DNA of 64,000 bases from Novosphingobium sp. GTDB taxonomy: Bacteria > Pseudomonadota > Alphaproteobacteria > Sphingomonadales > Sphingomonadaceae. The DNA lies in NCBI RefSeq assembly GCF_027531025.1, contig NZ_JAPZQX010000002.1, positions 1 through 64,000 of the forward strand. Direction: 5' to 3'. The notes beneath the pieces are model-generated. The model saw only the letters and a program-made list of their open reading frames with translations, made no database searches and was not told where the DNA came from. Numbering within the stretch: the first letter of the stretch is position 1; every line of letters begins with the position of its first letter. This document shows positions 45,181 to 53,947 of the stretch, one piece after another. A program made the position numbers and the translations under genes.

Positions 45181-46236
45181 ATGCATTTTCTCGACCAGGC
45201 CAAGATCTACATTCGCTCCGGGCAGGGCGGGCCGGGGGCTGTCTCGTTCCGGCGTGAGAAGTATGTTGAATATGGCGGCCCCGATGGCGGCAATGGCGGC
45301 AAGGGCGGGGACATCATTTTCGAGGCCGTGGCGGGGCTGAATACCCTGATCGACTTCCGCTACACCCAGCATTTCAAGGCGCCGCGCGGGGTCCACGGTT
45401 CGGGCAAGAACCGCAACGGCGCGGCTGGCAAGGACCTGGTGATCAAGGTTCCGGTCGGCACCCAGGTGATCTCGGACGAAGACGGCGAGACCGTGCTGCT
45501 TGACCTGACCGAGGCCGGCCAGCGGGTCACCTTGCTGCATGGCGGGCTCGGTGGACGGGGCAACGCCAGTTACAAGACCAGCACCAACCGTGCACCAAGA
45601 CAGCACCAACAGGGCATACCGGGCGAGGAAATGTACGTCTGGCTGCGCCTCAAGCTGCTGGCCGACGTTGGCCTGGTCGGCCTGCCCAATGCCGGCAAGA
45701 GCACCTTCATCAACCAGATCACCAACACCAAGGCCAAGGTTGGCGATTACGCCTTTACCACCCTGCGTCCCCAGCTGGGCGTGGTGCGCCATCGCGATCG
45801 CGAATTCGTGCTGGCCGACATTCCGGGCCTGATCGCCGGGGCGGCCGAGGGTGCCGGGATCGGTGACCGGTTCCTGGGCCATATCGAGCGCTGCCGGGTG
45901 CTGATCCACCTGATCGACATCAACGGCACCGACCCGGCCGAGGCGCTGGAAATCATCGAGGACGAACTGGCGGCCTATGGCAATGGCCTTGAGGAAAAGC
46001 CGCGCCTGATCGCGCTGAACAAGGTCGATACGGTCGATGCCGAACTGGTGAAGATGTTCATCAAGGAACTGAAGGCCGCCGGGGCGAAGAAGGTCTATCC
46101 GATTTCGGGTGCTACCGGCAAAGGCATGGACGCCCTGCTCGATGCCGTACTCGAATACCTGCCCGCCGCCACGGTAACCGAACGGCCCGATGGCGAACGC
46201 GAAGAGGCCGACGACCAGCCCTGGTCGCCGCTCTGA
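45181..46236 (+). CDS. obgE: Obg/CgtA GTPase
   Basis: ObgE is a ribosome-associated GTPase in 50S assembly and stress control. The glycine-rich Obg fold (FRREKYVEYGGPDGGNGGKG) fills 1-157; the G domain has G1 GLPNAGKST (167-175), G3 DIPG (213-216) and G4 NKVD (280-283). 351 residues with an acidic tail. rplU and rpmA, its frequent partners, are not adjacent; instead it follows the tRNA by 195 bases and precedes proB by 50 bases. Confidence 0.97.
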   Translation: MHFLDQAKIYIRSGQGGPGAVSFRREKYVEYGGPDGGNGGKGGDIIFEAVAGLNTLIDFRYTQHFKAPRGVHGSGKNRNGAAGKDLVIKVPVGTQVISDEDGETVLLDLTEAGQRVTLLHGGLGGRGNASYKTSTNRAPRQHQQGIPGEEMYVWLRLKLLADVGLVGLPNAGKSTFINQITNTKAKVGDYAFTTLRPQLGVVRHRDREFVLADIPGLIAGAAEGAGIGDRFLGHIERCRVLIHLIDINGTDPAEALEIIEDELAAYGNGLEEKPRLIALNKVDTVDAELVKMFIKELKAAGAKKVYPISGATGKGMDALLDAVLEYLPAATVTERPDGEREEADDQPWSPL

Positions 46237-46286
46237 CCGCCGCTCTAGGCATTGCATCGCGCGCCGATTCGCCTAATCGGCAAGCC

Positions 46287-47417
46287 ATGAAGATCACCTG
46301 CCTCGCCGATCTGGCCGATGCCGCCCGCTGCCGCCGCCTGGTGGTGAAGGTCGGCTCGTCGCTGCTCGTCGGCAAGGACGGGGTGCGGCGCGGCTGGCTG
46401 GAAGGGCTGGTGGCCGAGATCGCCGCGGCCCGCGCGCGCGGCCAGGAAGTGATCGTGGTCTCCTCCGGCGCGATTGCGCTGGGCGCGGCCAAGCTGGGGC
46501 TGGACAAGGGCGGGCGCGGTAGCCTGGCCGATGCCCAGGCCGCTGCCGCCGTCGGCCAGATCGCGCTGTCGGGCCTCTGGGCCGAGCTGCTGGGCGCGCA
46601 TGGCCTCACCGCCGCGCAATTGCTGCTGACGCTGGAAGATCTCGAGGACCGCCGCCGCTACCTCAACGCCACGGCGACGCTGACCCGCCTGCTCGATGCC
46701 GGCGCCGTGCCGGTGATCAACGAGAACGACAGTGTCGCTACCCAGGAAATCCGCTTTGGCGACAATGACCGGCTCGCGGCCCGCGTCGCCCAGGCGGCCC
46801 AGGCCAATGCCGTGCTGCTGCTGTCCGATGTCGATGGCCTGTTCGATCGCAACCCGGCCGAACCGGGCGCGCGGCTGCTGCCCGAAGTGCGCGGGGTCAC
46901 GGCCGAGGTTCATGCCATGGCCACCGGCGGCTCCTCCTCCGGCATGGGTTCGGGCGGCATGACGTCCAAGCTCCAGGCCGCCGAGATTGCCGAACGCGCA
47001 GGGATTGCCCTCGCCATTGCCAGCGGGCTGCACGATGCACCGATTGCCCGCGCCACCACCCAGGCGATCGGCACCCTGTTCCTGCCCAAGCGCAAGGATG
47101 CCGGGCGCAAGGCCTGGCTCGGCGGGCGTCTGCGCCTGAAAGGCGCGCTGGTGATTGACGCCGGGGCAGCCCGCGCGCTGGGCAAGGGTTCCAGCCTGCT
47201 TGCCGCCGGAGTAGTGCGGGTCGAGGGCGAATTTCAGCGCGGCGATGCCGTGGCGATCCGCAGCGAAGGCGGCGAGACGCTGGCCCACGGCCTTGCCGAG
47301 TACGATGCGCTGGAATGCGCGCGGCTGATGGGCCGGAACTCCGCGGAGCATGGCGAACTGCTGGGCTATGCCCCGCGTTCGGCCGTGGTCCACCGCGATC
47401 AGCTGGTGCTGCTGTGA
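46287..47417 (+). CDS. proB: Glutamate 5-kinase
   Basis: ProB phosphorylates glutamate in the first step of proline synthesis and is usually feedback-inhibited by proline. VVKVGSSLLVGKDG, VSSGAIALGAAKLG, VINENDSVATQEIRFGDND and SGGMTSKLQAAEIAERAG are kinase-domain motifs; the C-terminal 90 residues (about 285-376) are a PUA domain. Its TGA overlaps the next GTG start (GTGA). Confidence 0.97.
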   Translation: MKITCLADLADAARCRRLVVKVGSSLLVGKDGVRRGWLEGLVAEIAAARARGQEVIVVSSGAIALGAAKLGLDKGGRGSLADAQAAAAVGQIALSGLWAELLGAHGLTAAQLLLTLEDLEDRRRYLNATATLTRLLDAGAVPVINENDSVATQEIRFGDNDRLAARVAQAAQANAVLLLSDVDGLFDRNPAEPGARLLPEVRGVTAEVHAMATGGSSSGMGSGGMTSKLQAAEIAERAGIALAIASGLHDAPIARATTQAIGTLFLPKRKDAGRKAWLGGRLRLKGALVIDAGAARALGKGSSLLAAGVVRVEGEFQRGDAVAIRSEGGETLAHGLAEYDALECARLMGRNSAEHGELLGYAPRSAVVHRDQLVLL

Positions 47418-48325
47418 CAATTGCCATTACCGGCGCGACCGGGTTCGTTGGCCAGGCCCTGCTCGACCGCGCGGTGAAAGCCGGCCACGAGGTGCGCGCC
47501 CTGACCCGGCGCGAGCAGCCGCCCCGCGCCGGGGTGGAATGGGTACGCGGCGATCTGGATAATCGCGCCGCGCTGAAACGCCTGTGCAAGGGCGCGGAAG
47601 CCGCAATCCACGTGGCCGGGGTGGTCAATGCCCCCGATGCCGCCGGGTTCGAGGCCGGCAATGTCACCGGCACGCTCAACCTGATCGAGGCGGCCCGGCA
47701 CCAGGGCGTACCCCGGCTGGTCCACGTTTCCTCGCTCTCTGCGCGCGAGCCGGACCTGTCGGCCTATGGCGCCAGCAAGGCGCGGGCCGAAAAGCTGGTC
47801 ATGGCCGGCGGGATCGACTGGACCATCGTGCGCCCGCCCGCGATCTATGGCCCGCGCGATACCGAGATGTTCGAGCTGTTCCGGCTGGCCCGCTGGGGCC
47901 TGATGCCGATGCCGCCCAGCGAGGGGCGCACCTCGGTGATCCATGTCGACGATCTGGCCCGGCTGCTGCTGGCGCTGGTTCCGGCGAGCGAGGATGTCTC
48001 CCACCAGGTCTATGAGCCCGACGATGGCCGCAAGCAGGGCTGGAGCCATTACGAGCTGGCTCGCGCGGTCGGCTGGGCCATGGGGCGGCGCCCCTGGGTG
48101 GTGCATCTATCACGCGCCTCGCTGGAACGGGTCGCGCGGGCCGATCGCTTCGTGCGCAAGCACAAGGCCAAGCTGACGCTCGACCGGGTTGGCTACATGA
48201 CGCACCCGGATTGGGTTGTTACCCACGAAGCCCGGCCGCCTGCAGGCCTGTGGCGCCCGCTGATCCCGACGCGCGAGGGGCTGAAGGCGACGGCCGAATG
48301 GTACCGCGAGAACAAGTGGCTTTAG
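47414..48325 (+). CDS. NAD(P)-dependent epimerase/dehydratase-like protein
   Basis: An extended-SDR Rossmann protein of 303 residues from GTG 47414: ITGATGFVGQALLD (4-17), HVAGVVN, SSLSA, and YGASKARAEKLV with the Tyr-x-x-x-Lys pair, then RPPAIYGPRD. It resembles NDUFA9-like or nucleoside-sugar epimerases; the substrate is unknown. It is coupled to proB (GTGA) and so probably part of an obgE-proB-epimerase transcript. A diverged copy of its last 28 codons lies at 50211-50297. Tail-to-tail four-base overlap with the amidohydrolase gene. Confidence 0.86.
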   Translation: MTIAITGATGFVGQALLDRAVKAGHEVRALTRREQPPRAGVEWVRGDLDNRAALKRLCKGAEAAIHVAGVVNAPDAAGFEAGNVTGTLNLIEAARHQGVPRLVHVSSLSAREPDLSAYGASKARAEKLVMAGGIDWTIVRPPAIYGPRDTEMFELFRLARWGLMPMPPSEGRTSVIHVDDLARLLLALVPASEDVSHQVYEPDDGRKQGWSHYELARAVGWAMGRRPWVVHLSRASLERVARADRFVRKHKAKLTLDRVGYMTHPDWVVTHEARPPAGLWRPLIPTREGLKATAEWYRENKWL

Positions 48326-50061
48326 GCCGGGAAGAACCGCCCTTCGAAGACCACCCCGGCGATCCCGATCCGGTTTAAGCCCGCCACTCCGGCGGCATAG
48401 GGATCGCGGTCCAGCACGGCGAAGTCGGCCTTCTTGCCGGGCGCGATCGAGCCGACCAGGCTGTCCATGCCGATCACCTGTGCCGCCTCGCTGGTAATCG
48501 CGCGCAAGGCCTTGTCGAGCGTCAGCGCCTCGCTTGGCACCTTGCGGTTCCCTTCGATAGTGATCCGGTTGGCCGCGATCCCAGCGAGGTAGAAGGGATC
48601 GATCGGGGCCATGTTGAAATCGCTGTGCAGCCCCAGCGGCACACCCTTGCGCTCCAGCGAGCCCAGCCGGTTGATTGCCCCGGCCCGGTCATGTCCCAGC
48701 CCGGTGCGGCCATAGGCATCGCCCAGCACGCGGATGTAATTGGGCTGGGCCGACACCATCAGGCCAAGCCGGGCAATCCGGCGGTTCTGCGCTTCGGTTG
48801 AATAGCCCAGGTGTTCCAGGGTGACGGTCTGAGCCCGGCGCTCGGGCAGGCGCTCGACCGCTGCGAGCACGGCATCCAGCCCTTCGTCGCCGTTGACGTG
48901 GATGTGCAGCGAATAGCCCGCCTGCCAGAACCGGCTGGCCATTTCGGCCAATGCGGTGGGCGGGGTGATCCATTTGCCCTGGTGCCCGTCGGTATAGCCG
49001 GGCGGGTTCATCCGCATGTTGAGGGCGAAGAACGCGCCATCGGCCAGCAACTTGACCCGCCGGTCGACGCGGACATGCGGTCCTGCAAAGGCCGCTTCCG
49101 TTTCGCGCAGCATCTGATCGAGATCGCGACTGGCAGCAATCTGGTGCGCCAGCGGCATCAGCATGATCCGCGAAGGATTGTCCGCGCGTTCGAAGGCAGT
49201 GCGGATCAGGCCGGCTTCGGTGGCGAAATCGGCAAAGATGCCGGTGCCCATGTCCGATACGGTGGTGACGCCCCTGGTCAGCATCAGCCGCTGGAGATCG
49301 GCCATCCCGGCGCGAACCTTGCCGCCGCCGAGCAGGGTCGGCTGCATCTTGCCCAGCGCCACTGGCAGGCCGGTTTCGGAAAACAGCCCTCGTTCGAAAC
49401 TGCTGTCCTTGGGATCGGCTCCGGCCTTGGCCATGGCGGCGGCGAAGGCTTCCGCCGTCCCCAGACCCCAGGCCTTGAGCGCGGCACTGTTGACGATCAC
49501 GTCGTGAAAGCTGCGCTGCCAGATCACCACGGCGCGATCGGGCGCCAGGGCATCAAGTGCGGCGCGATCCAGCGGACCGTGAAACAGTTCGTGATAGCCC
49601 CAGCAGATGAACGGATCGGTCGAACTGGCGGACAAGGCTGCGCGCAGCCGGTCCCACCATTCGCGCGGCGTGCGCGCACCGGGATAGCGGCCCTTGGGCA
49701 AGTCCCAGTCGTCCGGAGCGATGAAGGGCAGGTTGAGCATGACCGCTGCCAGCATCGGGTGAACGTGCGGATCGATCAGCCCCGGAAACAGCACCTGCCC
49801 GGACAGGCTGCGGTCGATCCTGGTCGGCCGGCCTGTGGTCCAGGGGGCCAGTTCGTCCAGGGTCTGACCGAGCCCCAGGACTATGCCATCAGCCACGGCG
49901 ACAAAGCGGGCGGTGGGTAGCGCCGGTTCCATGGTCACGATCCGGCGTGCCTCGAACACTGTCACCGGGGTCTGGGCAGCGAAGGCCCGGCTGCCGAGCG
50001 GTGCGGCGGCGAGCGGCAGGGCGGCGAACGAGGCGATGGCGGTGCGGCGGTCCAGCATCAT
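48322..50061 (-). CDS. Exported amidohydrolase family protein (YtcJ-like)
   Basis: The N-terminus LDRRTAIASFAALPLAAAP is a Tat-like signal, so the protein is probably periplasmic. The metal-dependent hydrolase fold shows LFPGLIDPHVHPML with His99-x-His101, then HIHVNGDEGLDAVL, TLEHLGYS and GLHSDFNMAP further on, and the C-terminal IAPGKKADFAVLDRDPY common to amidohydrolases. Length 579. Substrate unknown. It is flanked on one side by the epimerase gene and on the other by short remnants of cysH and that epimerase, suggesting that it arrived with a copy of the locus (inference). Confidence 0.85.
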   Translation of the reverse strand: MMLDRRTAIASFAALPLAAAPLGSRAFAAQTPVTVFEARRIVTMEPALPTARFVAVADGIVLGLGQTLDELAPWTTGRPTRIDRSLSGQVLFPGLIDPHVHPMLAAVMLNLPFIAPDDWDLPKGRYPGARTPREWWDRLRAALSASSTDPFICWGYHELFHGPLDRAALDALAPDRAVVIWQRSFHDVIVNSAALKAWGLGTAEAFAAAMAKAGADPKDSSFERGLFSETGLPVALGKMQPTLLGGGKVRAGMADLQRLMLTRGVTTVSDMGTGIFADFATEAGLIRTAFERADNPSRIMLMPLAHQIAASRDLDQMLRETEAAFAGPHVRVDRRVKLLADGAFFALNMRMNPPGYTDGHQGKWITPPTALAEMASRFWQAGYSLHIHVNGDEGLDAVLAAVERLPERRAQTVTLEHLGYSTEAQNRRIARLGLMVSAQPNYIRVLGDAYGRTGLGHDRAGAINRLGSLERKGVPLGLHSDFNMAPIDPFYLAGIAANRITIEGNRKVPSEALTLDKALRAITSEAAQVIGMDSLVGSIAPGKKADFAVLDRDPYAAGVAGLNRIGIAGVVFEGRFFPA

Positions 50062-50122
50062 GGCCGCAGTCTGCGGGCAGCGTGATCGAAAGGCAACCTC
50101 GCCTGTTTGGCCGGGCTGGGCC

Positions 50123-50218
50123 TCAGGACGCCGGATCGTAGCCCGGCGGCAGTTCGCTGGCGCTGGCTTCGCCGTGGATGCTGCACCTTGCCTCGGTCTC
50201 AGCCCACTTGCCAGCCGG
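50123..50218 (-). pseudogene. Remnant of a second cysH 3' end
   Basis: On the minus strand the frame reads PAGKWAETEARCSIHG then EASASELPPGYDPAS and a stop at 50123-50125. This matches the C-terminus of the intact CysH at 50836 (ECGIHGEASASELPPGYDPA). Bases 50128-50180 (53 in a row) are identical to the intact gene; upstream the two differ at both base and residue level but stay in frame, so this is a remnant of a diverged copy. The catalytic Cys region is present but the rest of the gene is missing. Confidence 0.85.
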
Positions 50219-50297
50219 GCTGTGGCGACCGCTGGTCCCCACGCGCGAAGGGCTGAAGCCGACGGCTGAATGGTACCGCGAGAACGAGTGGCTTTAG
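50211..50297 (+). pseudogene. Remnant of a second epimerase 3' end
   Basis: The plus strand encodes PAGLWRPLVPTREGLKPT, then AEWYRENEWL and a stop. It matches the end of the intact epimerase at 48240-48325 (PAGLWRPLIPTREGLK, ATAEWYRENKWL) with three substitutions in 28 residues. It joins the cysH remnant head-on at about 50205-50220. Confidence 0.88.
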
Positions 50298-50394
50298 ACG
50301 GATTAGGTGTTTCCCCATATTCCGCCTAGGCTCGTGTCAGGCGCGCGAGTCGGTGAGGCTATTCCCGGTCTCTCCGTGAAGAGGGGAAAACCAC

Positions 50395-50790
50395 ATGAGA
50401 ATTGCGATCGCACTGGCCGCCTTGGTGGCGGTTGCCGCTTGTTCGAAGCCCGAACCGGCGGCTGAAACGCAAGCCGCTGCCACCACGGCGGCAGCCCCCG
50501 AAGCGACCAACATTGCCGCTGATGGCCAGGCCTCGGTGGGAACCTACAAGGTCACTGCCGCCGACGGGAAGGTCTATGTCGAGGAAGTGAAGGCTGACGG
50601 CACGTACCAGTCCACCCTTGATGGCAAGGTGAACGAGACCGGCACCTGGGTGCAGAAGAACCCGAACCTCTATTGCACGACCAAGACCGGCGAAGCCGAA
50701 AAGTGCAACGAAGAGAAGGTCGAAAACGGCGTCTGGACGAGCAAGAATGCGAAAGGCGAAGTCTCGACCGTGGAGCGCGTTCCCGGCTGA
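50395..50790 (+). CDS. Small lipoprotein
   Basis: A 131-residue protein with a lipoprotein signal: MRIAIALAALVAVAACSKPE, lipobox VAAC, Cys16. An Ala/Thr-rich linker follows (about 22-42), then a small beta-rich domain (VGTYKVTAADGKVYVEEVKADGTY and NETGTWVQKNPNLYCTT) with two Cys (Cys93, Cys103) that could pair. No known family recognised; the style is common in sphingomonads. A convergent hairpin separates it from cysH. Confidence 0.75.
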   Translation: MRIAIALAALVAVAACSKPEPAAETQAAATTAAAPEATNIAADGQASVGTYKVTAADGKVYVEEVKADGTYQSTLDGKVNETGTWVQKNPNLYCTTKTGEAEKCNEEKVENGVWTSKNAKGEVSTVERVPG

Positions 50791-50802
50791 GCCCTGGCGC
50801 TG

Positions 50803-50837
50803 GATCACCTTTCCATCCCTTGGATGGGAAGGTGATC
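50803..50837. terminator. Bidirectional hairpin between the lipoprotein gene and cysH
   Basis: GATCACCTTTCCATCC (50803-50818) pairs with GGATGGGAAGGTGATC (50822-50837), 16 pairs with one G-T, loop of three. It lies between two convergent genes and touches the cysH stop. T-runs are weak, so intrinsic termination is likely but not certain. Confidence 0.75.
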
Positions 50838-51609
50838 AGAACGCCGGATCGTAGCCCGGCGGCAGTTCGCTGGCGCTGGCTTCGCCGTGGATGCCGCATT
50901 CGGTCTTTTCCCAGCCCTTCCAGCGGCCGGAACGCGGGTCTTCGCCGGGGCCGACCTTGCTGGTGCAGGGCGAGCAGCCGATCGAGGGATAGCCTTGCGC
51001 GACCAGCGGGTGGCGCGGCAGCTTGTGTTCGTCGATATAGGCTTCGAGCTGCTCCTTGGACCAATCGGCCAGCGGGTTGAGTTTCAACCGGCCTTCGTCG
51101 ATCTCGAACCGGGGCAGGGCGGCGCGGCTCTTGGCCTGGAAAGCCTTGCGGCCGGAAATCCAGGCGTCGAACGGGGCCAGCGCGCGGCGCAGCGGGCGAA
51201 CCTTGCGGATATCGCAGCAGCCATCGGGATCATAGGACCAGCGCAGCCCGGTCTGGTCGCGCGCGGCCAGGTCATAGGGATCGGGGCGGAACACGCGCAG
51301 GTCGGTAAAGCCCAGCCGCTCGGCCAGTTCGTCGCGATAGGCCAGCGTCTCGCCGAACATCTTCTGGGTGTTGATGAAGATCAGTGGCACGGTCTTGTCG
51401 ACCGCAGCGACCAGGTGCAGCAGCGCCGCCGATTCCGCGCCGAACGAGGAGACGATGGCGATCCGGCCCTTGAGCTCGCCCGCCAGCAGTTCGGTCAGCA
51501 TCGCCCCGGTATCGACCCCGGCAAAGCGCGCGTTCAGCGCGTCTGCATCGGCCTGGACAAAGGCCGGGGCAGTATCGATCACATCGGGCTGGCGCTGGGC
51601 CTCAGCCAT
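50836..51609 (-). CDS. cysH: Assimilatory APS reductase (phosphoadenylyl/adenylyl-sulfate reductase)
   Basis: Reduces adenylyl sulfate to sulfite with thioredoxin. The 4Fe-4S cysteines of the APS type are all present (Cys131-Cys132 in DGCCDIRK, Cys212-x2-Cys215 in IGCSPC), and the catalytic Cys238 lies in ECGIHG; this pattern favours APS over PAPS. SSFGAESAALLHL (54-66) is the PP-loop. ATG 51609, 257 residues. It overlaps the DUF934 gene by eight bases and is the last gene of the cobA-DUF2849-cysI-DUF934-cysH operon. Confidence 0.95.
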   Translation of the reverse strand: MAEAQRQPDVIDTAPAFVQADADALNARFAGVDTGAMLTELLAGELKGRIAIVSSFGAESAALLHLVAAVDKTVPLIFINTQKMFGETLAYRDELAERLGFTDLRVFRPDPYDLAARDQTGLRWSYDPDGCCDIRKVRPLRRALAPFDAWISGRKAFQAKSRAALPRFEIDEGRLKLNPLADWSKEQLEAYIDEHKLPRHPLVAQGYPSIGCSPCTSKVGPGEDPRSGRWKGWEKTECGIHGEASASELPPGYDPAF

Positions 51610-52030
51610 GCCGCTTGGCCCAGATCGCGGCGCGACCATCGGTGGTGGGCTGATAGACTTCGGCAAAGCGGTTGAAAGCGGCTTCGGCATCGGCGGGATC
51701 GAGTGGCACTTCGGGGGCGAAGGCATCGAACCCGCAGCGGCGCAGGAAGGCGATCTGGTCGACCAGCACGTCACCCACGGCGCGCAGTTCGCCGGCATAG
51801 CCAGCCTCGCGCAGGATGCGGGCGGCGGAATAGCCGCGACCATCGCCGAACACGGGGAAGTTCACCTCGATCAGCTGGAGCCGGTCGAGGTGCGGGATCA
51901 GGTCACGCGCATCGTCGCCCGGTTCGAGCCGGACGGCGGCGGCGTTCGATTGCTCACCGAACGAATCCACCGTCACGGCCGGATCGGCCACCGGCTCGTC
52001 ATTGCGGAAGCGGAACTGGACTTCAGCCAT
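51602..52030 (-). CDS. DUF934 protein of sulfite reduction operon
   Basis: 142 residues from ATG 52030. DUF934 marks: LQLIEVNFPVFGDGRGYSAA, RILREAGYAGELRAVGDVL, VDQIAFLRRCGFDAF, and FNRFAEVYQPTTDGR. The family is found almost only between cysI and cysH and is presumed to assist sulfite or APS reduction, but its activity is not established. It overlaps both neighbours by eight bases, so strict translational coupling is likely. Confidence 0.92.
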   Translation of the reverse strand: MAEVQFRFRNDEPVADPAVTVDSFGEQSNAAAVRLEPGDDARDLIPHLDRLQLIEVNFPVFGDGRGYSAARILREAGYAGELRAVGDVLVDQIAFLRRCGFDAFAPEVPLDPADAEAAFNRFAEVYQPTTDGRAAIWAKRHG

Positions 52031-53651
52031 AGAGCGCCTCCTTGAACGGGGCCATGCCGATGCGGCGATAGGTATCGAGGAAGCGCTCGGTGCCTTCCTT
52101 GTTGGCAAGATAGACTTGGGTGGCCTTCTCGACCGCGTCGACGATGCCGTCCTCATCGAAGCCGGGGCCGGTGATCTGACCGAGCGAGGTATCGGCCGCC
52201 TCGCTGCCGCCCAGCAGCAGCTGGTAATTCTCGACGCCCTTGCGATCGACCCCCAGGATGCCGATGTGGCCGGCGTGGTGGTGGCCGCAGGCGTTGATGC
52301 AGCCCGAAATCTTCAGCTTCAGTTCGCCGATTTCCTGCTGCTTATCCGACAGCCGCTGGCTGATCTTCTGCGCGACCGGGATCGAGCGGGCATTGGCGAG
52401 GCTGCAATAATCGAGGCCGGGACAGGCTATGATGTCGCCGACCAGATCAAGGTTCGGCGTGCCCAGACCATTGGCCTCCAGCACCTGCCACAGCGTGTAC
52501 AGGTCAGCCTTCTTCACATGCGGCAGGACGATGTTCTGGGCGTGGGTAACGCGCAGTTCGTCGAACGAATACTGCTTGGCGAGGTCCGCCATCAGCCGGA
52601 TCTGCTCGCCGCTGGCATCGCCGGGGATGCCGCCAACCGGCTTCAGGCTGATCGTTGCGGCGATATAGCCGGGCTGCTTGTGGGTGACGCAGTTGTTATC
52701 CACCCACAGCGCGAAATCGGGATCGCTGCGGTCAAGCTCGTCGGGCGCACCGGCTTCGAACGGCGGATCGGCGAACATCGCCTTGATCCGCTCCAGCTCG
52801 GCCAGCGGCGGCTCGATGTTCTGGCTCAGCAAGTGGGCAAATTCTTCCTCGACTTGGCGGGTATATTCGTCCTTGCCCAGCTCGTGGACCAGGATCTTGA
52901 TCCGCGCCTTGTACTTGTTGTCGCGCCGTCCATATCGGTTATAAACCCGCAGGCAGGCCTCCGAATAGGTTATAAATTGGTCAATCGGCACGAAGGGATT
53001 GATGCAGGGCGCGATCATCGGGGTGCGGCCCATGCCGCCGCCGACATAGAAGGCCGCGCCAATCTCGCCCGCTTCGTTCTTCACGATCTGGATGCCGATA
53101 TCGTGCAGCTTCATCGCTGCGCGGTCGATGTCAGAGGCGATCACCGCCATCTTGAACTTGCGCGGCAGGAAGCTGAACTCCGGGTGGAAGGTGGACCACT
53201 GGCGGATCAGTTCGGCATAGGGGCGGGGATCGACCACCTCATCCGCCGCGGCCCCGGCATACTGGTCGCTGGTGGTGTTGCGGATGCAGTTGCCGCTGGT
53301 CTGGATCGCGTGCATCTCAACAGAGGCGAGGTCGGCCAGGATATCGCCGGCGTCTTCCAGCTTGATCCAGTTGTACTGGATGTTCTGGCGGGTGGTGAAG
53401 TGGCCATAGCCGCGGTCATACTTGTCGGCGATATCGCCCAGCATCCGCATCTGCGCGGAGGACAGCGTGCCATAAGGAATGGCGACGCGCAGCATATAGG
53501 CGTGAAGCTGCAGGTAGAGCCCGTTCATCAGCCGCAGCGGCTTGAACTGGTCCTCGGTGATGTGGCCTTCAAGGCGGCGGCGCACCTGGTCGCGGAACTC
53601 TTCCACGCGGGCATCGACCATCGCCTGGTCATAGGTATCGTATTTGTACAT
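52023..53651 (-). CDS. cysI: Sulfite reductase hemoprotein (siroheme, 4Fe-4S)
   Basis: Six-electron reduction of sulfite to sulfide. The siroheme-4Fe-4S ligands are Cys410, Cys416, Cys451 and Cys455 (ACPGLDYC and GCINACGHHH). TTRQNIQYNW and TSGNCIRN are the siroheme/sulfite-binding segments. ATG 53651 gives 542 residues; the upstream GTG start is less likely because ATG overlaps the DUF2849 stop (TGATG). With no flavoprotein subunit present, it probably uses ferredoxin or another donor (inference). Confidence 0.94.
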   Translation of the reverse strand: MYKYDTYDQAMVDARVEEFRDQVRRRLEGHITEDQFKPLRLMNGLYLQLHAYMLRVAIPYGTLSSAQMRMLGDIADKYDRGYGHFTTRQNIQYNWIKLEDAGDILADLASVEMHAIQTSGNCIRNTTSDQYAGAAADEVVDPRPYAELIRQWSTFHPEFSFLPRKFKMAVIASDIDRAAMKLHDIGIQIVKNEAGEIGAAFYVGGGMGRTPMIAPCINPFVPIDQFITYSEACLRVYNRYGRRDNKYKARIKILVHELGKDEYTRQVEEEFAHLLSQNIEPPLAELERIKAMFADPPFEAGAPDELDRSDPDFALWVDNNCVTHKQPGYIAATISLKPVGGIPGDASGEQIRLMADLAKQYSFDELRVTHAQNIVLPHVKKADLYTLWQVLEANGLGTPNLDLVGDIIACPGLDYCSLANARSIPVAQKISQRLSDKQQEIGELKLKISGCINACGHHHAGHIGILGVDRKGVENYQLLLGGSEAADTSLGQITGPGFDEDGIVDAVEKATQVYLANKEGTERFLDTYRRIGMAPFKEALYG

Positions 53652-53947
53652 CAGATCACCCAATCGCCGGCGGTCGGATCGGCCGGCTTCAAAGTCAGGT
53701 CGGGGCGCACGGTCGGGCCGAGCGCGCGAATGCGGTCCTTGATGTGGGCCGGGCGGACGCCCTGCTCATCCTTCACCGCCTCGATCGCATAGGCGGCGTT
53801 GACGCGGCGCGCCGCCATTTCGCGGGCCAGGATCGTGTCGGCGTGATCGCCCACGTCCACCGCATCTTCCACATGGAGCGACCATTGCACGCCGTCCCAC
53901 CAGGTGACGGCGCCGGTCTTGAGGTCATTGCCGGTCAGGATCTTCAC
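53651..53947 (-). CDS. DUF2849 protein of sulfite reduction operon
   Basis: 98 residues: MKILTGNDLKTGAVTWWDG, AREMAARRVNAAYAIEAVKD, PAHIKDRIRALGPTVRPDL. It lies between cobA and cysI, its usual place in alphaproteobacteria, and shares overlaps with both (ATGA with cobA, TGATG with cysI). Function unknown; co-occurrence suggests a role in siroheme use or sulfite reductase maturation. Confidence 0.9.
   Translation of the reverse strand: MKILTGNDLKTGAVTWWDGVQWSLHVEDAVDVGDHADTILAREMAARRVNAAYAIEAVKDEQGVRPAHIKDRIRALGPTVRPDLTLKPADPTAGDWVI

Larger units (their letters stand above)
50062..50394. other. 333-base spacer holding two gene remnants
   Basis: Apart from the two remnants annotated separately (50123-50218 and 50211-50297), nothing coding is seen. 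50298-50394 is the probable promoter and leader of the lipoprotein gene, ending with GAGGGG before the ATG at 50395. Confidence 0.6.
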
